DNA of 64,000 nt. Origin: Ancistrus triradiatus (lineage: Eukaryota > Chordata > Actinopteri > Siluriformes > Loricariidae). The stretch is taken from positions 62,001-126,000 of the forward strand of contig JAJAGP010002218.1 in NCBI GenBank assembly GCA_025084515.1. The letters are read 5' to 3'. Of the stretch, positions 43,534 to 53,744 are shown piece by piece. The translations under genes and the position numbers were made by a program. The notes under the pieces are model-generated. The model did no database searches, was not told the DNA's origin, and saw only the letters and a list, made by a program, of their open reading frames with translations. The number at the start of each line of letters is the position of its first letter. The first letter of the stretch is position 1.

Positions 43534-44107
43534 CCGTAGTTTTCGGACCATAAGGCGCACTTAAAATCCTTTAACTTTCTCAAAAATCGACAGTGCGCCT
43601 AAAATGCGGGTGCGCTAATGTATGAATTAATGTCTGGTGTGTTTCGTGACCTAGACAAAACCGAGTGTAGATGGTAAACGGCGCATCATAAATCTGTCAA
43701 AATGTTTTAGCACGGCCTTGGTAAGTTACGAAGCTTACAGCAACCATTGTGCGCAGCATCCCGGAGTAATACGGTATGTGCTTCAGCATTAGGGTACGTG
43801 CATTCATTCATACATTTTCGAAGCGGATTTCAAACCCAACGCTATCAGTCACGCAGTAGAACATGGTCATAGAGCAGCTGTGAGAGAATTCAGCATTAAC
43901 GAATCAATGGTACGGAAGTGGAGGAAGCAAGAAGACGCCCTGCGCCAGGTAAAGACCAAACTGAGCTTCCGACCGAATTAAGAGTTTTGTTTCTTTTCAT
44001 GCGCCTTATAACCCGGTGCGCTTTATGTATGAAAATATACCCGTTAGCAGCCGATCACTGATATCGCGCCTTATAACCTGGTGCGCTTTATAGCCCGAAA
44101 AATACGG
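43534..44107 (+). mobile_element. Pogo/Tigger-like mini-transposon, copy 2
   Basis: Termini CCGTAGTTTTCGGACCATAA and, inverted, CCGTATTTTTCGGGCTATAA. TA is kept on the left; on the right it has changed to CA. It is about 77 bp longer than copy 1, because a TTATAACCYGGTGCGCTTTA motif is present twice near 44005-44027 and 44072-44094. It keeps the helix-turn-helix reading frame (43823-43981) without the stop found in copy 1. Confidence 0.87.
43793..43981 (+). pseudogene. Open helix-turn-helix domain of pogo/Tigger type (no visible start codon)
   Basis: From 43823 the frame encodes ADFKPNAISHAVEHGHRAAV, then REFSINESMVRKWRKQEDAL, then RQVKTKLSFRPN, and stops at TAA 43979-43981. The frame is open back to a stop at about 43790, but no Met precedes the domain. 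This is the N-terminal DNA-binding domain of pogo/Tigger transposases (CENP-B-like). The catalytic DDE domain is missing altogether. Known roles: such domains bind the element's own ends. Whether this one is expressed cannot be judged from sequence alone. Confidence 0.7.
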
Positions 44108-44600
44108 CACTGTAAGCACTTATCCTATCCTAACACAGTAATTATCTAAACACGAGCCGCGTAACCGTGTATTCTTCCGCCGCACACACCAAACACGAAG
44201 TTCGCGTTCTGACGTTTACGACGCAAAACCACTGAAGTCGAAACAAGGCTTTATACAGTAAATGAGAGATGCGTTGTAACCAAGAAACGTCGTAACTCGA
44301 GACCATCGTAACCCGAGGACTACCTGTGTGTATATATATATATATATTTATATATAAATGTATGTTATTACCACCAACCTGACCAAAGCTATTTGAATAA
44401 GACAGCTGTCAGTAAGGATGTTATTTGTTGGCAAATGCACTTATTAATAGTAAATTTAGAAAATTCAAAAACATGGCTTACCTCCATATTCTTGACCTAT
44501 AGTAGTAAGCTTTATGTAAAGGCATCATCTTCCCACCTATAAAATTCAATTGGAAGGAGTTGGACGAAGAGCAGGGCCAACACACCAAAACATGTCATTC

Positions 44601-44602
44601 AT

Positions 44603-44674
<72 letters not shown>
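44601..44674. repeat. (CA)n(TA)n compound microsatellite
   Basis: CA units pass into TA units directly outside the right arm of the 2.1-kb inverted repeat. Just after it, TCCAATTCCTTCCAATTG (44674-44691) inverts the CAATTGGAAGGAGTTGGA of the arm (44547-44564). Confidence 0.95.
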
Positions 44675-44691
44675 TCCAATTCCTTCCAATT

Positions 44692-45736
44692 GACCTTGGA
44701 CTCAGTCAATGTTTTTTCTTTATTTTTATTAATATTCTACATATAGTATAAAACTTTTTCTGGTTTGTTTTACAGTTACTACATGGTTCCATATGCCCTC
44801 AGTTTGGTTACTACATGGTTCCCTCAGTTTTGATGTCTTCAAATACTTAATTAAAAAATAAAAAAAAATTAATAATAAAAAAAAAAAAAAATTATATTAT
44901 ATTTTTAGCATATATTGATATCTATATATGATAGATAATAGAATTTTTATATATATATAGTAGTTTTCTTATATAGATATATATACTGATTTTAGTTTTT
45001 AGACACATTTACTTCATAATTGTGTTAACTAAAAACTCATGTGGCTGTGAGGAACAGGAATGCACTCTCACTTCCTACACACACACACACGTCGTATGAT
45101 AATCTTCACAACATGTTCAGCATTCCCTCCTGAGGATAATCCAATCAAGCCACATGTTTGTAAAAATAATTTCCTTAGTAGAGGAATCTAAATGAACAAA
45201 TTTATCTAAGTGGGGCCAAATAAATAAACATCAGGATGTGGTGTTGTCTTTACAAGCAAATTGATCTGATCTTGTCTTCAGAGTTCTCCACCTATCTTCT
45301 CCAGACAGCGAACTGTCACATTTGCAATGTAAATGCCTGCTCTCTGGGTATTGAATTGTTTCTGTTTCTGTTTTGGTCAAGTAAAGGTAATAGATACTAC
45401 AACACAAAGATGTTCCAAGACACTGCAGCTTTAACAGCAGCGATAATACTCTCCAGATCAGCTTAATGCCTGATGATTAATTATAATTGTGTAGATAGGC
45501 ATAGGCATGTATACTTGAGTTTATGATTTTTCAATTTCAAATTAAAGAGAGTACAGATTTGTTTACAGAATATAGCAGAGTTCTGGGTTAAAAGGGAGAT
45601 CGAGACTCAAAATTAGCAGCTTTGGCAGAGTTGCGATTTAAACTCACAACCTTCTGATTAGTAGCCTGTTCAGAGACACTGAACACAGATTGGATGTTAA
45701 GTGTCATATGATGCTTAGTGAAGAGTTTTGATTTCT
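44692..45736. other. Stretch with no supported gene
   Basis: AT-rich with A-tracts (44853-44892) and TA-rich parts to 45000, then single-copy-looking DNA. An open frame at 45236-45466 has no recognisable domain. Confidence 0.35.
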
Positions 45737-45880
45737 GGACTGTGGTGGCTCAGCAGTTAAGGTATTGAACTGTGGATCAGAAGATCCAGGGTTCAAATCC
45801 CACTTCCACAAGGCTAACACTTGAGTTCTTGAGGATGTTCCTTAACCCACAATTGCTTGGACTGCAAAAATGTTTTGATT
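45737..45880 (+). repeat. tRNA-derived SINE (family S), 3'-truncated, first of a tandem pair
   Basis: Head GGACTGTGGTGGCTCAGCAG, B-box GGGTTCAAATCCC at 45791-45803, then CCTTAACCCACAATTGCTTG. The sequence stops before the 3' tail and a second family S head begins within about 20 bp. Confidence 0.8.
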
Positions 45881-45887
45881 GAGATTT

Positions 45888-46092
45888 TATTGTGGTGGTG
45901 CAGCTGTTAAGCTACTGAACTATTGACCAGAAGATACAGGGTTCAAGTACAAGCTCTGCCAGACTGCCATTGTTGAACCCTTAAACAAGGTCCTTAACCC
46001 ACAATTGCTTAAATTGTACCTTGTAAGACTGGGTCTTTTGTAAATCACTCTGGAGAAGCGCATCAGCCAAATGACTAAATGTAAATGTAACT
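45888..46092 (+). repeat. tRNA-derived SINE (family S), second of a tandem pair
   Basis: Head TATTGTGGTGGTGCAGCTGT, B-box region GGGTTCAAGTACAAG, module TTGTTGAACCCTTAAACAAG, and a full tail (AAATCACTCTGGAGAAGC, AAATGTAAATGTAA). It may be a dimeric SINE or a second insertion into the tail of the first. Confidence 0.8.
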
Positions 46093-46109
46093 GACACCAA
46101 TGTAATGTG

Positions 46110-46300
46110 GTGGCATAGTGGTACAGCAGATGTGCTCATGGGTTTATGCAGCAGTTACTGTCTGTGTGGAGTTTGGCTTGTTCTCCCAGTGTGAAAAAGT
46201 AAATGAGTAGACTTATATCCACCTTGTTCCCAGTGTTTCTGCTCCTGTTGATCTTCTGTGACCCTGACCAGGACAGTGTAGGCACTGGAGATGAATGAAT
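46110..46300 (+). repeat. DANA/Mermaid-type SINE, decayed
   Basis: GTGGTGGCATAGTGGTACAG head, TACTGTCTGTGTGGAGTTTG body at 46155-46174, and CTGTGACCCTGACCAGGACA with a GATGAATGAATGAAAC end. Internally deleted. Confidence 0.7.
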
Positions 46301-46699
46301 GAAACAAATGCCTTTATTATTGTGTGACACTAGCTAACTGTTACAGTACTGTATATGGGACAGCATGTACTGATGGCTAATGAATTATTAATGCCACTAT
46401 AATGGTGCTGTATTGAGCCTTTTATGATGCTATTGGGAATACCTCAGTAACATTCGTGTGAGAAACTCCTAGGTCTGCTTAAATAAATTCTAAACATATT
46501 GATTAAACAAAGTAGCCTGAGCAAAAATGATTACTCATTAGTGGAACTATTGCATTGCAATCCTTCGACGTAAGCATTGTACACTGTTCCGAATTCATAA
46601 TGAGTTAATGAATAATCAATGCAAGACATTTCTATCATTAAGCTTTATGCTTCCTAAACTTTGTATTGATTTTCACTCCCTGAACTTTGTTTGGTCTTT

Positions 46700-47640
46700 T
46701 AGTTCAGTGAAATAAAAGAAGGAGGATATATTCAGCCTCCCTGAAAGGGATGCAGACAGCATGTTAAGGAAAAGCTAATTATGTTCTGAAGCATCTCCAT
46801 ATTAATGTGGGCCTCTAAGCAAGAGGGAGCTAATGGAAATCTCTTTTATAAATATGTATGTGCTCAAGTCACAACATCAGAGAGGAAAAACAGGAGTCAC
46901 AATGCTGAGCGATGAAGACGAAGCCCTGAAGAAAAGAATGTTCCCCTGCAGAAAATTGGTTTAATTAATAGCACATTTTACATAATGATTACAGTGTAAT
47001 TGCACCGACTAGCAGAGTGTCATTAAATATATCCTTGCTCCTTTACAACACCCTCTGGCGAAACATAATGAGTTACATTGGAAATCACTATGCAACAGGT
47101 TCATAAATAACATTTAAGCCCATACAAGGCAAGTACTTATAAATAATAAATATTTGCCTTTTGTAATTGAACAAAAAATGACTGCCTCTTCTCTTCCGGG
47201 GCATGCCGCTTTGTCCTGTTGTGACCGCGCAAAGGAGAATTCTCTCATTTTTCCTCCCCTTGTAAGTGGTGAATAATTTATATCATGGCTAATAGTCAAC
47301 ACTGTCAATGCGGCGTGTTTAAAATATACCTGTGTCCAGATAAATGTCATGACGGCGGGGGAAGTGATTATTCCCTGCTTCCAGATATTTTGTTGGATGC
47401 AGGCCCTGTATACACTGCAATAAATCACCATCTTCCAATTACCTGCCTCCATAAAACAAGCCCATATTCAAATCAGGCCTAAACCTGAGCCCAGAGACCA
47501 AGCGCAATGCAGTTATATCTGTCAGAGGCGGGGATAATGGAGAGCGAGCTGCCTCCAGGGCCATCTCGTCTCAGGACGTGGTGTAGGATACGGGTGGAGG
47601 GTGCGACTGGCATGGGCTGTGGTAGGCATGTGGCAATGTT
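46700..47640. promoter_or_regulatory. Long candidate conserved non-coding region
   Basis: Nearly 1 kb of repeat-free, ordered sequence. Notable words: TTAATTAATAGCACATTTTA at 46971-46990, CATAATGATTACAGTGTAAT at 46981-47000, CATTTAAGCCCATACAAGGC at 47111-47130, AATTTATATCATGGCTAATA at 47275-47294 and TGCAATAAATCACCATCTTC at 47417-47436. Overlapping frames on both strands look like shadows. This is the most enhancer-like stretch of the window to my eye. Confidence 0.5.
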
Positions 47641-48087
47641 TGTGCCAAACAGTAAGTGTGTGTGTCTGTGTGTGTGCATGCATGTGCATTTCTTAGTGTT
47701 TGCTATTGCTCTTATTTTAGCTAAGCATACGGAAATGTCAAATTGTTGCTTTTTCAGATTTGTGCGGTGGCTACAAGGTTATTGTTGTTAATACGCAATG
47801 GACGTGTGTCTCACCCAGATATTTTCCATAAATACAATTTAAGTCGTATCTGTGTTGTGTACAGGCATACAGAAAGGTGTTTTAGAACCAAAATATTGAA
47901 ATTGTTTTCCAAAATGACAATTCTTAAAGTAAATAGATTAATTATCAAATAAAAAAAGAGGTAAGACCATTTAGTAATCCTGTGAAAACTAAATCTCTAA
48001 CATTTTATTATGTGTATGTAAATGTACAATTTAGAATTTCCATAGTAGGCATGTTGCATTGATTTTACTAGTGTCTGATGTACTCCG
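47641..48087. other. Stretch with an imperfect GT run, otherwise no supported feature
   Basis: GT-rich patch at 47657-47690, then AT-rich DNA. Confidence 0.4.
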
Positions 48088-48330
48088 AGGTGGCACTGTG
48101 GCGTAAGTGGTTACCTCACAGTTCCAGAGATCCCCTGTTCAGATTCTGGTCTGGACTCTGTCTGTATGGACTTTGAATCTTCTCCTTGTGTCTGCTTGGG
48201 TTTTCTCTGAGTATTTTTTTTCCTCCCACATTCCAAAACTGTTAGGACAGTTAAGCCACTCTGTAAAATGTCCCAGTGTGACTGCGTGTGTGGATTGGCA
48301 TCCAGTCTAGGGTTGGAGCAAGATGACTGA
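48088..48330 (+). repeat. DANA/Mermaid-type SINE, diverged
   Basis: Head GAGGTGGCACTGTGGCGTAA, B-box-like TTCAGATTCTGG, body TTTTCCTCCCACATTCCAAA at 48219-48238, and tail GGATTGGCATCCAGTCTAGG with GATGACTGAAAAAATGAATT. Confidence 0.78.
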
Positions 48331-48339
48331 AAAAATGAA

Positions 48340-48373
48340 TTAATAATAAAAAAAATTAATAATAATAATAATA
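48340..48373. repeat. AAT-rich simple repeat
   Basis: TAATAA/AATAAT run at the 3' end of the SINE, likely grown from its A-rich tail. Confidence 0.9.
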
Positions 48374-48536
48374 GCCACTTCTGCATTTCCTGAAAGAACT
48401 ACAACAGTGCTTGAAATGTGGCAAGTACAAATAATGTGAATTTGTGTCCTAATACTTTTGGCTACATGTAGGTTTGTGTCCTATTACTTTTGTCCACATG
48501 TGTGTTTGTGTCCCAATACTTTTGTCCACTGTTTGT

Positions 48537-48574
<38 letters not shown>
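48537..48574. repeat. (GT)n microsatellite
   Basis: About 18 GT units. Confidence 0.96.
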
Positions 48575-48578
<4 letters not shown>

Positions 48579-48851
48579 CTTATGTAGCAGCAGTCACAGG
48601 CCACCGAGTCTCACAGACGGCGAGTGCTCTGTGGTGACATTGCCGATTTCAGTTTGTTGGTTGAAATTTGAATCTGACAATTCCGTCAATGCATTTTACA
48701 TTTTTAAACTTAATTCTATTAAAAATGATAAATCAGATTGACTCCAACAATGGATAGCACACTACACACCGCAATTATCTACGCAGCGGTGCTTGAACCT
48801 TGTCTGCATGTTAAGTGGTTAGGGTTGTATTAATCACAGACGTGTGGAAAA

Positions 48852-48995
48852 ATAAGAAAAGGGATAACAATAGATACTTTATTAATCCCAAAGGAAGTTT
48901 AGCATATGAAGCTGCACGTCTATCAGCTGAGGATCGAACCCTTGTCGCTCACGACAGGGTCCGTTGCTCTAACGTCTTGCCACGACCTGGCAACA
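48852..48995 (-). repeat. tRNA-derived SINE with 'AATAAAGTATCTATTG' tail, reverse
   Basis: On the minus strand: A-box-like GGCAAGACGTTAGAGCAACG, B-box GGGTTCGATCC at 48939-48929, then the tail CCTTTGGGATTAATAAAGTA. The tail resembles 3' ends of several fish LINE/SINE pairs. This is the only copy of this family recognised here. Confidence 0.65.
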
Positions 48996-49439
48996 TGTGA
49001 TGCTTTTCAAGCATTGTACAATATTAATGTAAAAATAACGCTAAATGTGAGTATCAGAGCTCGCAATACTGAGTTAAAATCCCTCACGTATTTCCGAACA
49101 TGCCTGTGTGACCAGTTATACCTAGAAGGTACTGCTGGGACTCCAGCCAGGTCACCACTGTGGTGAGGTAGTGAAGTGCCGCTGTGCTACACGAGCATCT
49201 AGTGAGGGTTTGGTGGATAGAAATACAATCAGGTAAAAGAAAATCTGGATGTGAGAACCTCTGATTTGTTTCAATAGTATAACATGTTTTGTCTAATTTA
49301 AAATGCAGTAAAAGTGTGTATGTATGGGAATTGTAATCAATCACCAAAGTATGTAGAGTAGGTGAACCTAATAAAATGGCCACTGAGTACAGTTAGGTGT
49401 TCATAATAAAGCATCCAGCGACTATATCTAGGTTGAGTA
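48996..49439. other. Stretch with no supported feature
   Basis: No repeat or coding signal recognised. Confidence 0.35.
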
Positions 49440-50440
49440 GATACATCTCTACATTTAGACACACGTCCTCATCTGTCCCTTTAATGCGACGTGCTGATGC
49501 AGATCTCTTCGCTGCTATCCCATTTTGATCAGCAGCATGAAAATGCCCAATGTTGTCTTGCCCCTATCTGCAGGAGGAACATATTACATACTCACACACT
49601 CATAACCCTGCACCTCAAGACACACATTTCACCCGCACATGCAAACGGCGCTGTTGTACGATTGCATCCATGCGGTGTTCATCAATAACAGTAAGTACTA
49701 CCAGACTTTCTCAGGTATCAGAGTTGTCACAGGTTCAGGCAAACCATTCTCCACAATGTTCACATCTGACCACAATCTCATCCTAAGCTGACTATTCATC
49801 AGCCTCTGACATGCGCATTTCCCCCTAACTTCCGTTCTCACCCGAACCAGCAGTAATCACCATTCAGGCGCTCAACCCTTGGCAAAAATGTATAAATAAT
49901 TTCAAACATATTAACAGTCAAAATATGGGAATCCATCACGGTGCATCAGTGCGTCTTTAGAAGCAATCAGGGCTGTCTGGGTGTGCATTCTTTGTCTTAC
50001 TAGGCTGAGACAGAAGACGCAGATCACTAGTGCAGCCCTCTTTTGCATAATGGCCTTCTTTTTCTCCTCTACCACAAACGGACAGAGCTTTTAAACCTTC
50101 GCCAGCAATCCATTACATTTACCAAGCCACAGCTCCTTGTTCTTTAATCTAATGCTTCCCTGGGAAAGAGATCTGGATGGGGCCTTAAAGACCTTTTTAT
50201 GAAGGCAAGCATGCGGCGCTCCATCTATCTTTGCCAAGAAGCTCCGACACATTTATGTTCCATGGACAGGTTATGTGCCGCCATCTTAAGGAGCAAAAAC
50301 TTGCCATTTTTACCTCATTGGCACAGAGGTGACTGGGAGAAAAGGGCCATCTGCCAAGGCCATACAGTAAACGCAAGGCTGACCAACCACATGACCAATC
50401 CTAACTACCCATAACTTACCTTCTGAAATATAATCCTACA
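49440..50440. promoter_or_regulatory. Candidate conserved non-coding element cluster
   Basis: Repeat-free, balanced DNA in two blocks (49440-49870 and 49960-50440). Examples: GACGTGCTGATGCAGATCTC at 49488-49507, CCTCTTTTGCATAATGGCC at 50037-50055 and CTCCTTGTTCTTTAATCTAA at 50131-50150. No domain in the open frames. Confidence 0.38.
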
Positions 50441-50664
50441 GAGATTTGATCAGTTACTCTTTAATATGCTATTATGTTAGGAAGCGTCTGGATTTTGAAG
50501 GAAAACCTTCACCTCAGAACATTACTGAACATGCTGTTATGTAAAATGCAGCAAAAAAAAACTCTGCATGGAAATTTTCAAATGTATTGACTTATTATAC
50601 AAATTTTCTGCAATATTTTCTACACATTTTAATGCACCAATGGCAAATAATAAATTAATAAATT

Positions 50665-50770
50665 AGTTTGTTAATTTAATGTCGCATCAGCATCAACATA
50701 GGTGGAGTCTGAGTTTGGGATCGAACCGGGGATGAAAAAGAAAACTAGGCTAACCACTTATGCAACACAA
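50665..50770 (-). repeat. DANA/Mermaid-type SINE, internally deleted, reverse
   Basis: Minus strand: TGCATAAGTGGTTAGCCTAG head, B-box CCGGTTCGATCCC at 50729-50717, then directly the 3' tail TGATGCTGATGCGACATTAA. The whole conserved body between B-box and tail is missing. Confidence 0.68.
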
Positions 50771-51753
50771 GACATCAATTAAGTACTGAAACCTTACTAA
50801 AAACACTTTCAAACACCCAAATTTAAAATTTATAGGTTTTAAAATATATTACAATATGCAGAAATATGCTTTACATTTGTTCCTTGTTTGTGTTTTCCTT
50901 TAGAACCAGGGTTGGTCAAACGTCTGCTTAAGATTGTAAATGACCATATTTAGTTTAAGGAATATATAACTTGGACTACAATTAAAAATGGCAAATATAG
51001 TAATGATTTCTGGTCATTTTATACAGCAGAGCACAAAAGTCACCATGCTAGCTGCCAGTCTGTTAGCTGTGTACAGTAACTAGCTTTACCTACTTAAATA
51101 TTAACTACATGGTCAAATTTTGAGATGTTTGACTACTAGAAAAAAATATGTATATAATGCTGTAAATCAAGACTTCGGTACTGAAATCCAACTCCTCTAT
51201 ATTAGTGAGAAATGTAAGCTAGTTTATTATTAGTGTATTATCTAGCCAGTCTGCTAAATTTGGAAGAAAAAAGCACTGTATGCCAAATAGCTTACCATGT
51301 TTTACCGTGTTACACGGTGTAAGAGTGTGAATAGAGTGTGACCGATGCCAGAGAGTCATGTACTGAAATCCCAGAAGCATCTATCCATGACAAAAGCATG
51401 CTAATGTAGATTTAGTAGTTATGTAGCAGTGCTGCTATTGCGTGATTTTATATTCTTGTGTATTCAGGAATCCTGGTCTTTTTAATACGTTTAAAATGGG
51501 GGACTGTTCCAATGGCATTTTTAATGATATACTGGGCAATTTCTCAATACACTGATTAATCCTGCTGAAAAAGACCAGCATATGTTGTGTTTTTGACACA
51601 TTGGATGCTTGTATTGTTAATATATTGTCACCAGCTTGAAACTACAGTCTCACACAGCACACAGTTCATACACATAAATAACAATGATAATGAAACTAAA
51701 TATATGTAAACCAAGGAAAAATGAATAAATGTATAATACAAAGTGCTCATATA
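50771..51753. other. AT-rich stretch with no supported feature
   Basis: Some repeated GCTAGC-type words near 51040-51300, no clear element. No coding frame. Confidence 0.35.
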
Positions 51754-52190
51754 CAGTGGGGGTCAAAAGTCTAAGACCACTAGTGAAAATGGTTCTATTT
51801 TGCATGTCTCTCAGACTTAATACAATGGATTTTCATTACAAATCATATAATCACATAAGACATATACACATACGCAATATATTTCAGAATTACAGTATGC
51901 TCCACCTTTCGCTGTAATGACAGCATGCACAGGCTCCACAAGTTTATGGTAAATGTGAGGACCCATGTTATTCCAACATGATGTCATAATATTCCAAAAA
52001 CCATCTCGTGGTGTTACAAAATGCTTGGGTTTTTGTCTTCACCTGCCCCAATAAATGCTAAATGGGGTTTACATCAGGGTAACATACCAAATAATACTAC
52101 ATTTAGAAATTTGTTTATTTGTGTGAAAGATTTTTCACTCATATTGTTGCATTCTTTTCACTAGTGATCTCAGACTTTTGGCACTCAGTC
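51754..52190 (-). mobile_element. Tc1-like family E, internally deleted
   Basis: Left terminus CAGTGGGGGTCAAAAGTCTA preceded by TA. Right terminus, inverted: ACTAGTGATCTCAGACTTTT followed by TA at about 52191. Length 437 bp. The minus strand keeps the C-terminal transposase end GPHIYHKLVEPVHAVITAKG near 51970-51910. The catalytic core is gone. Confidence 0.83.
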
Positions 52191-52249
52191 TATATACACA
52201 TTAATAAAAACTACAAGGCCATTACACCAAATATTAGATATACAGTACT

Positions 52250-52319
52250 TATACTGAGCATTCATCATTCATTTGTTAGTTCTCATACCCATCTCAAATT
52301 TGGCCAACCACTGAACCAT
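52250..52319 (-). repeat. 5' fragment of a DANA/Mermaid-type SINE, reverse
   Basis: Minus strand: TGGTTCAGTGGTTGGCCAAA, then TTTGAGATGGGTATGAGAAC. The same fragment occurs at 53300-53388, which still has the outer AGGCACAATGG. Here the outer end is replaced by the family S SINE that starts at 52320. Confidence 0.55.
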
Positions 52320-52513
52320 GGGACTGTGGTAGCCTACTGGTTAAGATACTGGACTCTGGACCTGAAGGTCCAGGGTTCAAATCCCACCTCTGCCAAGCTG
52401 CCACTGTTGTGTCCTTGAGCAAGGCCCTTAACCCACAATTACTTGGATTGCAAGACTGTATCGACTGTAAGTCGCTCTGGATAAGGGCGTCTGCTAAATG
52501 CTGTAAATGTAAA
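52320..52513 (+). repeat. tRNA-derived SINE (family S), well preserved
   Basis: Head GGGACTGTGGTAGCCTACTG, B-box GGGTTCAAATCCC at 52373-52385, tail GTCGCTCTGGATAAGGGCGT then CTGCTAAATGCTGTAAATGT. Close to the copies at 29855 and 62033. Confidence 0.92.
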
Positions 52514-52879
52514 TTACACACCAAATACAGCGAAAATGCTAAATATTCTGATGTGATTTTTTTCCACCTCAAAACTATACTAAAAACAAAAAGCATAAAA
52601 TGGACATGCTATAGTCCCATTGTTAAATACCAGTGCTGTCAAAAGATTCAAATATTTCACTGCATTAATCACATTTTTGCTTCTTCATATATGACATTAA
52701 GGATTTTTTTTCTTTAAAAGGCACTACACAGTCATGCGAATGAACAGTAAGCCACAGCAGAATACATTCATATATTTTAAGTAATTTAATTAACACAAAA
52801 AACACAATAGTAATTACCAGAATGATACTTTTGTAATCCAAAGTAGGGTATTCATTTCATTAGGCAGTATTGATATTGC

Positions 52880-52945
52880 CATAACCTTGCTTTTCTGACA
52901 ATAGCCATTGATGCTGATGTGATGTTAAATACATAAATAATCATT
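52880..52945 (+). repeat. 3' tail of a DANA/Mermaid-type SINE
   Basis: ATAACCTTGCTTTTCTGACA, then GCCATTGATGCTGATGTGAT and TTAAATACATAAATAAT match the tails at 33530-33570 and 36420-36460. Confidence 0.65.
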
Positions 52946-53299
52946 CAAGTATTAGGTACTTTATTTAAAATGGCAGGTGCACGCTGTTAGCTCATGTGCC
53001 CGATGTTGTCAAACTACACGGCTACACTTGGCCATCTTGGTTGTTTCTATGCCAATAGTACAACCGACATGCAGAAAATGCAAAAAAGTTGTAGACAAGG
53101 AGAATAAAACTTTCACCATCCAAAATCTCATTTTACAGAAGCTCAAATGAATTTGTTGTCGTCCAAATAAATCACACAAAAAATAGTGTTTGCTGTGTAA
53201 TGGCCTTAAATCTATCAATGAAATTTTAGAAAAAATAAATCAAGGAGCAATTCAAATATTTACATTCATTTACAGATAATATTATATATATACACGGTA

Positions 53300-53388
53300 C
53301 GTATACTGAGTATTCATCGTTCATTTGTTCGTTCTCATACCCATCTCAAATTTGGCCAACCACTGAACCATTGTGCCTCCTAGTACAT
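53300..53388 (-). repeat. 5' fragment of a DANA/Mermaid-type SINE, reverse
   Basis: Minus strand: GGAGGCACAATGGTTCAGTG head, then the same words as 52250-52319. The two fragments also share the neighbouring GTACTTATACTGAGCATTC-like flank, so one may be a duplicate of the other. Confidence 0.6.
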
Positions 53389-53641
53389 GTACATAAATAA
53401 AAAATATCCACAAATACAATATAGTAAAAGATACAATTTCATCGCTGTGTCTTACTTAGTATATACACAACTCTCAATATTTTAAACGTTAATTGGGTTT
53501 GGTATTTTAGCTGTTTAATTATGCAATTTTGCATAATTAATAATAATGTAAAGAAAATGCAACAATCAAGGATTGTTAGTCAACTAACAAATTTAAGGGC
53601 AAAGATGAATGAAAAGTGAAGGCTATTTGTAATTAAAACTG

Positions 53642-53661
53642 TTGTCTCTTGTCTCTCTCTC

Positions 53662-53729
<68 letters not shown>

Positions 53730-53739
53730 GCTCTCTGTC
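53642..53739. repeat. (TC)n microsatellite
   Basis: Long CT run with a few interruptions. The minus-strand frame across it gives only RERERE. Confidence 0.97.
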
Positions 53740-53744
53740 CTACT

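Larger units (their letters stand above)
43418..44326 (+). mobile_element. 'CTTACGATGG' mini-transposon (family X-like) copy 3, carrying another element
   Basis: The termini CAGGTAGTCCTCGACTTACG and, inverted, CAGGTAGTCCTCGGGTTACG match closely, with related inner words (GATGCAGATCCGTTC, GGCGTCGTAAACC versus GACCATCGTAAC, AACGTCGTAACTCG). TA lies to the left and TGTGTA to the right. The interior 43534-44107 is a separate insertion. The remaining X sequence is about 330 bp without coding capacity. Confidence 0.78.
42491..44596. repeat. Large inverted-repeat structure (about 233-bp arms, 2.1 kb overall)
   Basis: The left arm (42491-42722) and right arm (44363-44596) are reverse complements with scattered mismatches. 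The words TTTTGGTGTG, TTTACATAAAGCTTACTACT, GGTCAAGAATATGGAGG and GCTGTCTTATTCAAATAGCT appear in the left arm and inverted in the right arm. The loop holds about 0.7 kb of AT-rich unique DNA plus a family X mini-transposon, which itself carries a pogo/Tigger-like element. It could be a long-TIR DNA transposon or an inverted duplication. No flanking target duplication was clear. Confidence 0.8.
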
